This document shows positions 12,537-25,200 of a stretch of 64,000 nt of DNA, in pieces. A program made the translations under genes and the position numbers. Source of the DNA: Trebouxia sp. TZW2008. Lineage: Eukaryota; Chlorophyta; Trebouxiophyceae; Trebouxiales; Trebouxiaceae. The notes beneath the pieces are model-generated. The model was not told where the DNA came from. It was given only the letters and a program-made list of their open reading frames with translations, and did no database searches. Position 1 is the stretch's first letter. Each line of letters begins with the position of its first letter. Location of the stretch: NCBI GenBank assembly GCA_002118135.1, contig BDIU01000416.1, positions 142,881 through 206,880 on the forward strand. The letters are read 5' to 3'.

Positions 12537-13228
12537 GAGAACGTTAACCTTGATGAGGCAGCAGTTTGACTTAGTCTAAAGATTGCTCAGCTTCAAGGAA
12601 AGAAACATGACCGGTCTCGAGTGCCTGATGCCTTGGAAATGAGCAAGGAACTGCAAGATAGCACAAGCAAAATCACAAACAGTAACAGACCTAAGCGTTC
12701 ACACCTGCTGACACTTCTGATTATACTTGTAAGCAACAAGATTTGTGGACGAATGATGCTGCATATCACAGTCCTCGTTGTTTGATAAATCGCCTCAGAG
12801 TAGGCCAGAAAACGACACTTTGCATAGACAGAGCAAGCTTGACCATTGAAGCAAGCTAAACGAAATCAAATAGCCCTGATGCAGGGCTATGTCCACATCA
12901 CACATTCACTCCTCATCACATCCGTTCTGAGCAATGGCGCTGATGTTATTTTGCACACTGCTTGGGTTGCGCCAAAATGCGCATGCGGATGAGCAGCACG
13001 TTGTGCATATTTATGCCTGCTTAGAGCCTTCCAGAGCCTTGTGACATCAGCCTCACACTTGCGCTTGTGATCTAATTGCTGTGCAGCAATTCTGCTTGCT
13101 GCTTTTGGTCCCAGCTTCTGCACATTCCTCTTTTGCTTCCTTTCTGCAAGAGCTGCTTGCCATAACCACTTGTGTGTTTCCTCAGGACAGCTGTTTTGTG
13201 CCTGCCATCCTGCTTGATCATCCAAATG

Positions 13229-16200
13229 TCATCTGGCACGTATTCTTCGCTGTCGATGCCATCTGAGTCCATGCCGAGTCAGCGTGACAAACAGGTAGTA
13301 ATACACAATTGCAGCCACCGCAAAACCCTCCACCCTGAACCTATAATCCTGAGGGAACTGGTACAGTGCCAGAATGTTGCCCTTGGTGCGAGGCGCCAGT
13401 ATTATTACTGTAGCAAGCGCTGTGAATGTGACTGCCAGGCTCAGAAGAGGAACAGTGTGGAAGATGGGTTGTACGAATAGTCGAGTGTCCACTGTGAGGC
13501 TGACGATAGGCCCAAGCAGTTGAAAGTTGGCGGTGCTCCACATTTGAGTGACGATGGGATTCTGCACATTATTAAGATGCGATGAATAGCAAATCTGAGT
13601 GTTGATGAGGTTCTACACAACAGCCAAAATCATCAGCATTGACACGATCAACATCTCAATGCATGCCAGCCAAACGCACTAACATGAACACTTGGGCAGC
13701 ACACTCAAGCAACGCTACACACCACCATAATGCGGCGCATAGCAAGCTTGAGTCACAATGAAACTCTGTACATCAATATAATGCATTGGTTGGCAACATG
13801 AGTGGCTCAAAATCACTTACGCACAAAACACAAGCAGTCACATTTCAGTCATATTCAGAAGTGCTTACAATTGTAGAGAAGCCGTCGCCTCCTGAGTACC
13901 AGGGCTGGGTGGTCAGGTACCACATGGTGAAAATGTCAGTGGCCACATCAGACAAACGCAGTGAAAAAACAAAAACATCGATCACGTCAAAAGCAAGAAC
14001 AAAGGGAAGGCTTACATCTTTGGCAGAGCCATTGCCTCCCAAGCACCAGGGTCGAGTAGTCAGGTACCACATGGTGAAAATGTCAGTAGACACAAACAGT
14101 GTCACCATCACAGTCACCAGCACATAGCTCTGCCAAATGCCCACCTACAAGCAGGCAACAAGTCCTTGATCGTACACTGGACAGATATAGAGTATGGTGT
14201 GAATCTGCAGCAGACAGCAAATGTGCAGTAGGAACTGATGATGATCATGGCTGGGGCTGAGCTCAGAAAAATTGCAAATTCAGCGCATGAATTCAAAATG
14301 TTACATCAATACGCACACAACTGTGGAGTATCACGTAGATTGATTGCACGCTTTGTGCTTGAGTGTCAAGCTTCAGAGTCATCTGTACACATCTTCCAGG
14401 CAATATCTTTAAATGCAAAACCGCAAACTGTGTGCATGAGTTTTATATGCCAAAGTCATGAGAGTGCAGTCCTGTAGAGTGATCCAGGGTCAGTTGGGGT
14501 GCAAATCTGGAGTGCTCAGCATTAGATAGCAGAAATTGATACTAAGCAAAAAGGGCCCCCCAACCTGAGAGAGGGATGATGGGGCCTCATACTACGCAAG
14601 GGGGTTCAGGTGCAAACTGTGTGCATGAGTGTTGAATGCCACAGTGATGAGAGCGCAAGTCTGGGGAGCAATGTAGGATCCCCTCACCTGGGAAGGGGGG
14701 TGGTGGGGGCTCATGCTACGCAAGGGGGGGCATGTGGCAGCTGCAAAAGCCATGGACAAGGCCTGGAAATCCAGCGCGTAGTCCTGCATACACAAACAAA
14801 ACATTGTTATGTAAAGCTGGAGACATATCAAGACTTTGGAGTTGCTGGCAGCACCCTGTCTAGAGCTGAAACTTTGCTTTTGCTGTATTGGCTATGAGGC
14901 AGAAGCCACAGACAAGGCCTGGAAGTCCAGTGTGTAGTCCTGCATACGCACTGTCTGTTTAAGCTAAGCCAGAAAGATGATGAACGTCCCAAGCTGTTGG
15001 CAGCACCCATTTTAAGAGCTGAGGTTTGGATTGTGCTTTGTTGACCTTTTGACAAATGCCATGAACAAAGCCTGGAAATCCAGCATGTAATCCTGCAACC
15101 ACACAGCCTCTTTGTTGAAAGCCTGAAAGCAACTGTGAAATTCTGCACTGCTGGTAGCGCCTGCTCAAGGCTGAGTCTTCATTGACTGAATGGCAAAAGG
15201 CATGGATAAGGCCTGGAAGTCCAGTGTGTAGTCTTGCAACCACACATCCTGTTTGCGCAGATCACAGAGCATGTTAAGGCTCCTGGGACACTGGCTGAGC
15301 ATGACTTATGTCTGCAGGCTTGGCGATGTAGCAGCACATGCACTGGCAATGTGTCAGCAGAAGCAGGGCATGCTGCTTGCTCAGTGACATTGAGCTTGTT
15401 GCAATGAGAGTCTGCATACAGACACCCATCCTAGCAGACTTTGCTTGCTGCAGATCGTAGAATTGCTGCCAAACTGTCAGCAGAAGCAGAGCAGCATGGT
15501 TTTTGAGCTGTTACAATACCTTGAGGTGATCTGCTGTACCTGGGATTGTAGTGACAAGCAAACCATTTGCAGCAGCAGAACACGCAGATCTTGTGCTGTA
15601 GTAGCAGATGCACTCAGAAGCAGGGCAAGCATGCTGTGGGCACTAGATCAGGTCACACAATGGCTGCCAAACTGTCAGCAGAAGCAGAGCAGCGTGCTGT
15701 TTGAGCTGATTTGATACCTGCTGCAATTGAGATTGCAGCGACGGGCAAAACATCCACAACAGCAAAATATGCAGATCTTGTGATGCAGTAGCATATGCAA
15801 TGGTCAAATCATCAGCAGGAGAAGGAGCATTGGATCTGTTTGGGTTGGGATCCTGCCTGCAGGTAGTCAAAGGAGGACCCATCTATGAAGAAGGATATGT
15901 TCTCAGCAGCTGCCTTCAAGCACTGGTACACCACCATGTACTGCACATCAAACACTCAGCTGTCATCATCTGCATACAAAGCAGTCAGCAAATGCTACAA
16001 ACGCATGTTCAGACGCTTCCGTATTGATGGTTGTTGGATCATGTGGTCGTTAGTCTGTGTCTTGAATGCACGGCAACATGCAGACACAGCGACATTTGGT
16101 ACCAATCTGGCCAGTCATTAGGTTTTGCAGGCATTGTACAGCGTTACTGCTGCATGCGGACGCAGCTCAAGCTATGCAAGCACTGTTGAACCACAGCAGT

Positions 16201-19200
16201 GTCAAGTGCTTGCAAACCATATACAGGCTATCAGCAACAGTTGAGCGCTGTTGAAAGGCAATTTAGCTCACCTTGAACAGAGACAGAATGAGGGAATGAC
16301 CGGCTTTTCCTTCCTTGACAAAGCTGCTGACACCTGCAAGCGGCGCTTACCGCATCAGGCAATAGGCCCCTTCTGGGATCGATCCCATTGTGACAGATGT
16401 ATATTGCTTGGCATCTTTTGAACATGCACATATCAAGTTTGGGATAGCACAGGACCAAAATGGTTGGAGGCAGTTGACTGCTCCTGTATGTACCCAGATG
16501 GGCCTGCTGAGCTTGTCTAGCACGCGCTATGAATTGATGGTATGGACTGTGACAGCCAACAGGGCAGGCTACTTTGTGAAAATTCTTTGCCTTGCCATTA
16601 CAGCATTCAGCGGGGCTCAGTAAAAATCCCGCTGATGACATGAGGGCTGGACGGCACCATGCTCAAGCCTGAGGCAAGAATTAGCAGAAATGCAACGGTT
16701 GGCAGAGGGGTGCAGACACGGGAAGGGGGCGGCGGCGGTGAGGGGGCGGACCAAGGGGGGAGGAAGGGGGGGATCATTTGCAGCTGTAAGTGCAGCTCTA
16801 CGTCAAGATTGGATCTGATGTCAAAGAGCAATTGGGAATGAAAACAGAGAGCATGTAGGAATGACAGCAAAGAGCATTCAGCAAAGGGCATATAGCGATG
16901 TCACCTGCTACAGATCTATGACCAGTGCTCAGAGATGCTGCCACTGTTGCGTCAGTGAGACCCACAGCCAAGCCAATGTCAGCAGCTCTCAAAGCTGCCA
17001 AGTCATTTGCTACAGATCTATGATTGGTGAGACACATCAAACAACAGACTGCAGACGCAGCATGAGAGCAAGTCACAAAGGGCACAACCCATCTGCCACA
17101 GATCCATGAGCAGTGCTCAGAAATGCTGCCACTGTTGCGTCAGTGAGACCCACAGCCAAGCCGATGTCAGCAGCTCTGAGAGCTGTGAAGTCATTTGCCA
17201 CAGATCTATGTTGGTAAGACGCGTGTGATCAGAACTAAGGACAGAACACACAAGTTACCTGCTACAGATTTAAGGCCAGTGCTCAGAGATGCTGCCACTG
17301 TTGCGTCAGTGAGACCCACAGCCAAGCCAATGCAGCAGCTTTGAGAGCTGCTGAGTCATTTGCTACAGAGCTATGTTGGTGAGGTGCAAGTGAGAAACAC
17401 TGACAACAGAAGGCATAAAGTTACCTGCCACAGATCTATGGCTGGTGCTGAGGGATGCTGCCACTGTTGCATCAGTGAGACCCACAGCATAGCCAATGTC
17501 AGCAGCCCTCAAAGCTGCCAAGTCATTGATGCCATCGCCACAGAACATGACCATGTGGCCCAGGCCCTGCACAGTCTCACAGACATGAGAACATGAACTA
17601 TGATTCTTCCACATAGCTGACCTGATGGGGTGTGGGGGTCTATCTGGTGACCATACATCTTGCTTTTGACACCATTTGCTGTATGTGCATCAACAATCTT
17701 TGCTGCTGCAGATGATACAAGCATGAAGTGGAAGACCATGCATTTGCGCAATCACAAGCCCAAATCAGTCAATGCAGGAGTGAGCGTTGTTTTTGCACCT
17801 GTATGTGGCGGGGACGGCCATAGTTCATCTGGTGCAGGCCTCGCACACTCAACAGATCCATGACTTGACCCTTCTGATGGGGCTTCATTCGTGCAAACAC
17901 CACTGAGTTGCGCATCACACACTCCAGGACAGACAAGTCTGAAGCCTGTAGCATCTGCTGGAATGCATCGCCTGTCACTGCACACTGAGCCTGTCCGGAT
18001 GTCAGTGCCGTCAGGGCTTCAATCCGCCCCAGGGCCGCCCCCCCTAGACCCCTGACAAAGGTCAGGGGCCCTTGTGACACATACGATGGTGCATGTGATG
18101 TAGACCGCAACAGGTCGAATGACACCTTGTGTTTGGCTGTACTTGGTGATGGTAGGCATAATAACGTATCCTGTCTTGGGTTCTTCCCAAGTCCTTGCGA
18201 GTCATGTGCAGGTATCCCCTGGGCAGGCGTGTGACTGAGGGGATTAGTCACAGATGCTGAAGAAGAGGGTTGCCTGGGTCCATCAGCAGTCATCAAAGGA
18301 GTGGGCACAGGAGTGAGGGCCTTAGTCACAGAGGCTGAAGACGAGGGGCGCCCTGGTCCTACAGCATTTGTCACATGGGCAGCAGGGGCTTTGTTGGCAG
18401 AACTGACTGTATTGGGCAGAACTGAAGACGAAGAAGCTAGCAACTGATCAGAAGGCACTTCGTAATCTGAAGCAGAGCCAGCTGTCGAGGCACTCTTAGC
18501 TGACTCAAAAGACTGGCGCAGCTGAGCTGAGTAATCTGACTCAAATGATTGACGCTGCTGAGCTGACTCAGGAAGCTGAGTCTCATGTGCCGTACGCTGC
18601 ATGGGCGTCGCATTTGGCGCTTGGCTGGGTTTTGCATCAATGATTATGACTTCATGGCTATCTGACAGCATGCCCACATCCTTGGCAACTGCAATTGCTG
18701 TGTGCTGGTAGTCGCCTGTGATCATCATTGTCCTGATGCCACCCCTGCAGCAGCAGCAACAGCAGTCGCAGATACATTCAACAACTCACATAGCAGCAAT
18801 CTCCGTTGAATACAAATAGCTTGACTAGAAGCCTGTATCTCTTGTGATTTTGGTACATCTCCATTGAACACAAAAAGCTTGACTAGAAGCCTGTGACCCT
18901 GACACATCCTCTGCAACAGCAGCAACAGCAATGAGACATCTGCCCAAATGCTCAGGCGGTACCAGCTCTACATACATTCAAAGATGCAGGCTGCAGCAAG
19001 CACTGGTCAGTTCAACACTCAGACATCCTTTGCAACTGCAATGGCTGTGCGATGATAGTCGCCTGTCATCATCATTGTTCTGATGCCTCCTCTGCTGCAT
19101 CAGCAGCAACAGCAGTCACAGATGCATTCAGAATCCCACATAGCAGCAGTATCCATTGAGTATAAATAGCTTGACTAAAAGCCTGTGATCATTGTGATCC

Positions 19201-22200
19201 TCACATATGCTCTGCAGAAGCAGTGACAGCGGTCAGAGATGTGCCCAAATCCTCAGGCTGCGACACTCACAGGTAGAGCAAAAGCTGTAGAATGCAGCAG
19301 TTGTTGGTCACTTGGAGACTCAGGCGTCCTTGGCAACTGCAATGGCTGTGTGTTGGTAGTTGCCTGTGATCATCATTGTCTCTGATGCCACCCCTACAGC
19401 AGTGGAAACAACAATCATGGGATGCACCCCAAACCTTCAACAGCAGCAATAACAGCTGCATCACAAAGGCTCAAGCATCAGCACCAACAGCACTAACAGG
19501 TGCTTCCCAAAACTCCAAACAATAGCAATGACCAGTGCACCCAAAGATGCAGACAACAGCAGCCAAAAACGGGCGTCAGGCAACAGCACTCACCGGGACT
19601 AAAGCATACAGCATCACTTAGCACATGCCTGGCAGCGCAGCTTGACCACATGCTAAAGCACTGCTAGCACGGTCACGATGGCACCAAAATCTCAGCAGCT
19701 CATTGTGAAATGCATGCGTCAAGGTGATGCCTTCATACTGTTTGCAGTATCCATGTTGTACATGCAGTGGCAAAAGGACAGTGCTGATGACTGGCAACTA
19801 CCATCACATGATGACGCCTCACAATAGGGACCACGCCGAAGCAGTCTCAGCTTACTCATTCTGCAGCTCTGAGACTGTCGCCTTTGAGTCATGCCGCACA
19901 TGATTAGTCAGCACCAGTATGGCCAGAAGCTCTAAGTGCTTTGCCTGGCTCTCGATCTGGGTGGGTGACATGCGTTGGAGATTCAGATTCCTGACCCCTG
20001 GGATGACCCCCACTGCAACTGCCATCAGCCTAAAGCTTTGACTACTGTAGTCATCAATCACCTGTACACAATGAAGAAGAAGAATCATGCCAACCTGGTG
20101 GGGGAAAATGGGATGGAGAGTCAAATTACTGACCCCTGCCATCAGGCGAAAGCTCTGGCTGCTGTAGTCATCAATCACCTGCACACAAAGGAAAAGAAAA
20201 ACCCTGTAGTCACTGCTTGCAATATTGACTGCAGCTATGTGTGTTGAACAAGGAGGAGAGCAATGCTTTGGAACAAAACACAAGAGAAACTTCAGAAGCT
20301 TTGTGTGCTGAGTATTTGAGGTTACCTTTTCACAAAAAAGCAAAACATCAGGCAGCTTGTTATTTTGAGAAAGTGAAGGTCAATGTTGTACAACACATTC
20401 TGTACAAACACGCTTGGTGGCCAACCTCACCTTGTCGAAATCTGCTGGCAGGGAAGTTGGCAACACCAGGCTCTTTATGACCCCTGGTGCTCCTCTGAGG
20501 AAGAGGAGTGCGGTGCCGGCAGCAGCATCATCTGAGCGGACCACAACTCCTGATCTTAGCGTCTGTGAGCTGAACTCAATGACTCTGAGGATGCGCAACA
20601 CTGCCATCTTTGAGTCAGATTGAGCATCAGGCTTGCGAGGCATGACTACAGTGTCTCGATCCTGCATGCGCATACGCACAGAGGCTTAAGCATGAAGGAT
20701 GGTTTTCGGTGTGTGTCAGCTGAAGTCTAGAGCTCAGAGTCTGTGAGCTGAACTCAATGACTCTGGGAATGCAAAGCTGCCATCTTTGAATCGGATTGCG
20801 CATCTGGCTTGCGTGGCATGAACGCAGTGACTCGATCCCATACGCATGCACGCTGTTTGTCATGGCGTGACTTGAGTAAATCGCACTATGGTGGTTGAGG
20901 GGATATGGAGCAGCGCCTGTTCAAGGCTGTGGGAGCGCGCTTCCAGGCAAGGCATGCTTTTCCACTATGATAGCAGACAGACAGGATGCCAGACTGGATG
21001 TCTCAACAGAGGCTGTAAGTCAATGCCGACGCCCAATGTATTAGCAAGCACAAGTCAAGGATCTCGGGTCAGGCACTTCAGCAGTGCTCAATCTGCTCAG
21101 CATGCATTCTTCTTGTCAAGCAGATTGGCCTGCAACCTGACCCTCAACAGACTACTGCAGCAGCATGCCTTGCCTTGAAGCGTGCTTCCACAGACTTGAA
21201 CAGGCGCTGCTCCATCTCCTCTCCGACCACCATAGTGCGATTCACCCAAGTCAAGCCATGACACACCGCCACTGCCTGCTTGAGCCTGTTGCTCCAGCGT
21301 GTTGTAATCTGCTGTAGCGGCTCAAAGCTGCCGTCCTTCACTGGAACTGCCCCATGCCACTCTGCCTGTGAGCAGCAAGACAAATGCTTGAGATCAGCAT
21401 CGTATAGCTGTCAAGTCCTGGCATACAGCAACTGCCTGGTTTAGTCTGTTGCTCCAGCGCGTGGTGATCTGCTGCAGCGGCTCAAAGCTGCCCTCCTTCA
21501 CTGGAAGTGCCCCATGCCACTCTGCCTGTGGGCAACATCACATGTGTGTTGAAGTTCATGCAACCCCCAGCAGGAGGTATGCAGACAAGAGTTGCACGAC
21601 TGTCAAGCTGTGACACACTGCTACTGCCTGCTTGAGCCGGTTGCTCCAGCGCGTGATGATCTGCTGCAGCGGCTCAAAGCTGCCCTCCTTCACTGGAAGT
21701 GCCCCATGCCACTCTGCCTGTGGGCAACATCACACGTGTGTTGAAGTTCATGCAACCCCCAGCAGGAGGTATGCAGACAAGAGTTGCACGACTGTCAAGC
21801 TGTGACACACTGCTGCTGCCTGCTTGAGCCTGTTGCTCCAGCGTGTGGTGATTTGCTGCAGCGGCTCAGAGCTGCCATCCTCCACTGGCACTGCCCCATG
21901 CCAGTCTGCCTGTACAGCACGTATGGGTCGCACTTACAAGATCTAGGGTAAACCTGCTGTGATTTAGCAGATTTGATACCGTATTTCATGGACCTGCATT
22001 GGATTTGTGTCGATGCTGCAGCGGCTCAGAACTGCCCTGATGCACTGGCACAGCCCCATGCCATTCTGCCTGTAAGGAACACCTTGTTGCAGTTCGCAGA
22101 GCTTCTTTAGACCTTAAGTGTCACAGCTATGCTGATGCTGCAATGGCAAAGGCCATGCCACTCTGCCTGTGAGCAGCACTGCATGTCTGCTGCAGTGCAC

Positions 22201-25200
22201 AGGATCAGTAGCCTCAGCTTCGATCAATCTTTTGAGGCAGCAATCAGTACATGCTTCAAGGGCACAGCCTTATGCCACTGTGCCTGCCAGCAGCACCACA
22301 CATGTAAGGCTCATGAAGTCATGGGCAGGGGCATTGAGCTTCAACATGACGTTGTCAGCATACATCTGAGATCACACAATGGCAGACAGAATAATGCGGG
22401 CAAATACCTGCTGGCAGTGTTTTTGCTGGCTTGTACCAACTGCGCGGCACAAAGTCCTCATGAACATGTTATGGGCTGCGTAATCTGTAATGCCACGTGG
22501 CTCAGAATCAGTTCAAGCAGGTGCGGTCTAGCCATGCCTACCATTGAGCCAGTCAAAGTCCCAGTCTTGTCAAAGCAAATTACTTCTGTGGCTGCTGCGC
22601 ATTTCAGAACCTCCGGAAACATCAGTTTGATGCCCTTCTTGCTGAGTCTGACTGTCACTGCGAAGCCGCACACGAGCATGAGCCCAGGGATGGCAGGGGG
22701 GGCAGCGTGGACGAGCGTGTCCAGAACACGATGAGCAATCTGTCTGGGCGTCTGTGCGAAGCGGTGGGCCCGCATGATGTAGGGAATCAGGATCAGCAGC
22801 TGCAGGATCAGGGAGAAGAAGTATAGGCGCATCACGTCCTGCACCATGACAGCAAGCTGAATGCAAGCATGAATCTTTGCACAAATGTCACTGCAAAAGC
22901 AACCCTCAAGCCTGTCACATGTACAGCAAGCATGCTTGTTGCAGCAGCTTGCACACAGTTGGTACTTTAGTCGCATCGACTACATAATGGGTGCGCTTAC
23001 TGCTTCGAAAAGCTCCTTTTCTTGCACAGCAGAAACAGGTGATGAACGCACACTTTCAGGAAAGAGTCAGTGCAGACGCAATTCTTACCGCTTCAAAGGG
23101 CTCTTTCTCTTGAACAGCTGCAACAGGGGCAATGAGCTGCCTGACCATGCTGCCCATGGTGGTGTCCAGCTTCACCCTGACTACCATTGCCAGCACTTCT
23201 TCTTCAGGGTCCTCCGCATTCCACACCTGCCCCACATTGTACAGACTTTGCTTGGATGTCTTTGCTGTTTACAGTAGCCTGAGTGATGGATGTTTGAACC
23301 CCTTTGCTGTCAACATTAGCCTGAGTAATGGCCAATGGTGTGCAAGCAGGATGGATGCTGTTCAAACCCACTGAAAGCTACAGAAACAACGATGAGTAAA
23401 GCGCCAGCATTAGCTTATGAGCAGCAAGTAGAAACAGGACCACAGGAAGCGCAAACAGGAGCTCCAACCTGCTTGAAAACAGAGCAGCAGCCGCAGACAG
23501 CATCAAGAGGAAGGCCGAGAAAGAGCCAAGAGAGGGTCTGACCTGTCTGACCACAGTGCCAGCAAAGATGGTGCACTCATGGTAGCTGTCTGGGTGATAG
23601 GCCAACCCCTCATCCACTACATAGGCAGACTTGCGCACCTGAGCTGCCTGCAAAGGCAAAGCATGATCAAATGTTTTGGCTAGTGTCATGATCAATCTTT
23701 TTGTAGCTGTCGAGGTGGTAAGCCAAGCCCTCGTCCACTACATAGGCGGACTTACATGCATGGGCTGCCTGCACATGCAAAATGCCCTTTTTAAGAACCA
23801 TGCTAATGTCACACTTGCATGTTACAGCGATACCATGCAGGTCAAAGCAACAAACTCATGGTAGCTGTCATGTCAGGCCGACTCCTCGTCCACTTTGTAG
23901 GCGGACTTGCGCATCTGAGCTGCCAGCACGGACGATACAATATGGTGATTGCCCAACCTGTTGGGATTCATGTTGGCTGGCTGAGTGGTAGGCCAAACCC
24001 TGATGGACAGGCCAAGCCCTACGTGGTCAAAAGCAGCCTTGCAACAGGAAGAAGCCAAAGGAGAAGAAGTGAATGAAAAGGCGGAAGAAGAGAAGCAGCA
24101 CACCTCCCAGACAGCATGGAGACTTGCACAAGGCAACTGCCTTGAAGCATCACCATGTCACGCAAGTAGCTTTCCCTCTCTGAACCTCAATAACATCTCC
24201 CGGCATAAGCTGACAAGCAGAAGCCACATTGCAAGTTGAAGAAGAAGAATACGGCCAAGATGCAGAAAAAGAGGAGTGTGCCTCCCCAGAAAGCATAGAC
24301 TCTTGCACAAGGCAGCTGCCTTGCAGCATCACCATATCACATGTTGCTTTCCCTCTCCAAACCACAATGATGTCTCCAGGCACAAGCTGTTGGGCAGAAG
24401 CAGCCTTACCAGATACACAAGAAGAAGAGGAATAGGGCCAAGCTGCAGAAGAAGAGGAGTGCACCTCTCCAGACAGCATAGACTCTTCCGCAAGACAACT
24501 GCCTTGAACCATCACCATGTCACAGGTCGCTTTCCTTCTTCGCCCCACAATGACGTCTCCAGGCACCAGTTTATGGGCAGAAGCAGCATTGCAAGATATA
24601 CAAGAAGAAGAGGAATAGGGCCCCGATACAGAAGAAGAGGAGCGTACCTCTCCAGACAGCATAGACTCTTCCACAAGGCAGCTGCCTTGCAGCATCACCA
24701 TGTCACACATCGCTTTCCCTCTCAGAACCACAATGACATTTCCAGGCACCAGTTGATGAGCAGAAGCAGCCTTGTGAGAAGCAGCAGAAGAACAGGGCCA
24801 AGTGCATAAAAAGAAGAGGAGCTCATTCCCGCAGACAGCATGAATTCTTCCACAAGGCAGCTGCCTTGCAGCATCCCCATGTCACAAGTCGCTTTCCCTC
24901 TTCGCACCACAATGACGTCACCAGGCACCAGTTGATGGGCAAAAGCAGCCTTGCAAAGAGGAAAGAAGGAAAAGAAGAAGAAGAAGGGTGCCATGACGCA
25001 GAAGAAGAGGAGCGTACCTCCCCAGACAGCATGGATTCTTCCACAAGGCAGCTGCCTTGCAGCATCACCATGTCACACGTCGCTTTCCCTCTCCAAACCA
25101 CAATGACGTTTCCAGGCACCAGTTGATGAGCAGAAGCAGCCTTGTGAGAAGCAGCAGACGAACAGGGCCAAGTGCATAAGAAGAAGAGGAGCTCACTCCC

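Larger units (their letters stand above)
10552..13228. other. Region with no recognised gene
   Basis: This lies between the stop of the Ser/Gln-rich gene and the stop of the P5B ATPase (convergent 3' ends). Candidates are weak: a plus ORF at 10851-11135 (94 codons) and minus ORFs at 12156-12536 (126 codons) and 11812-12204 (130 codons), none with a recognisable domain. A minus segment ending at a GTGAGT donor near 12209 could be an exon of a small gene. A partial dispersed repeat is at 11350-11450. Confidence 0.5.
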
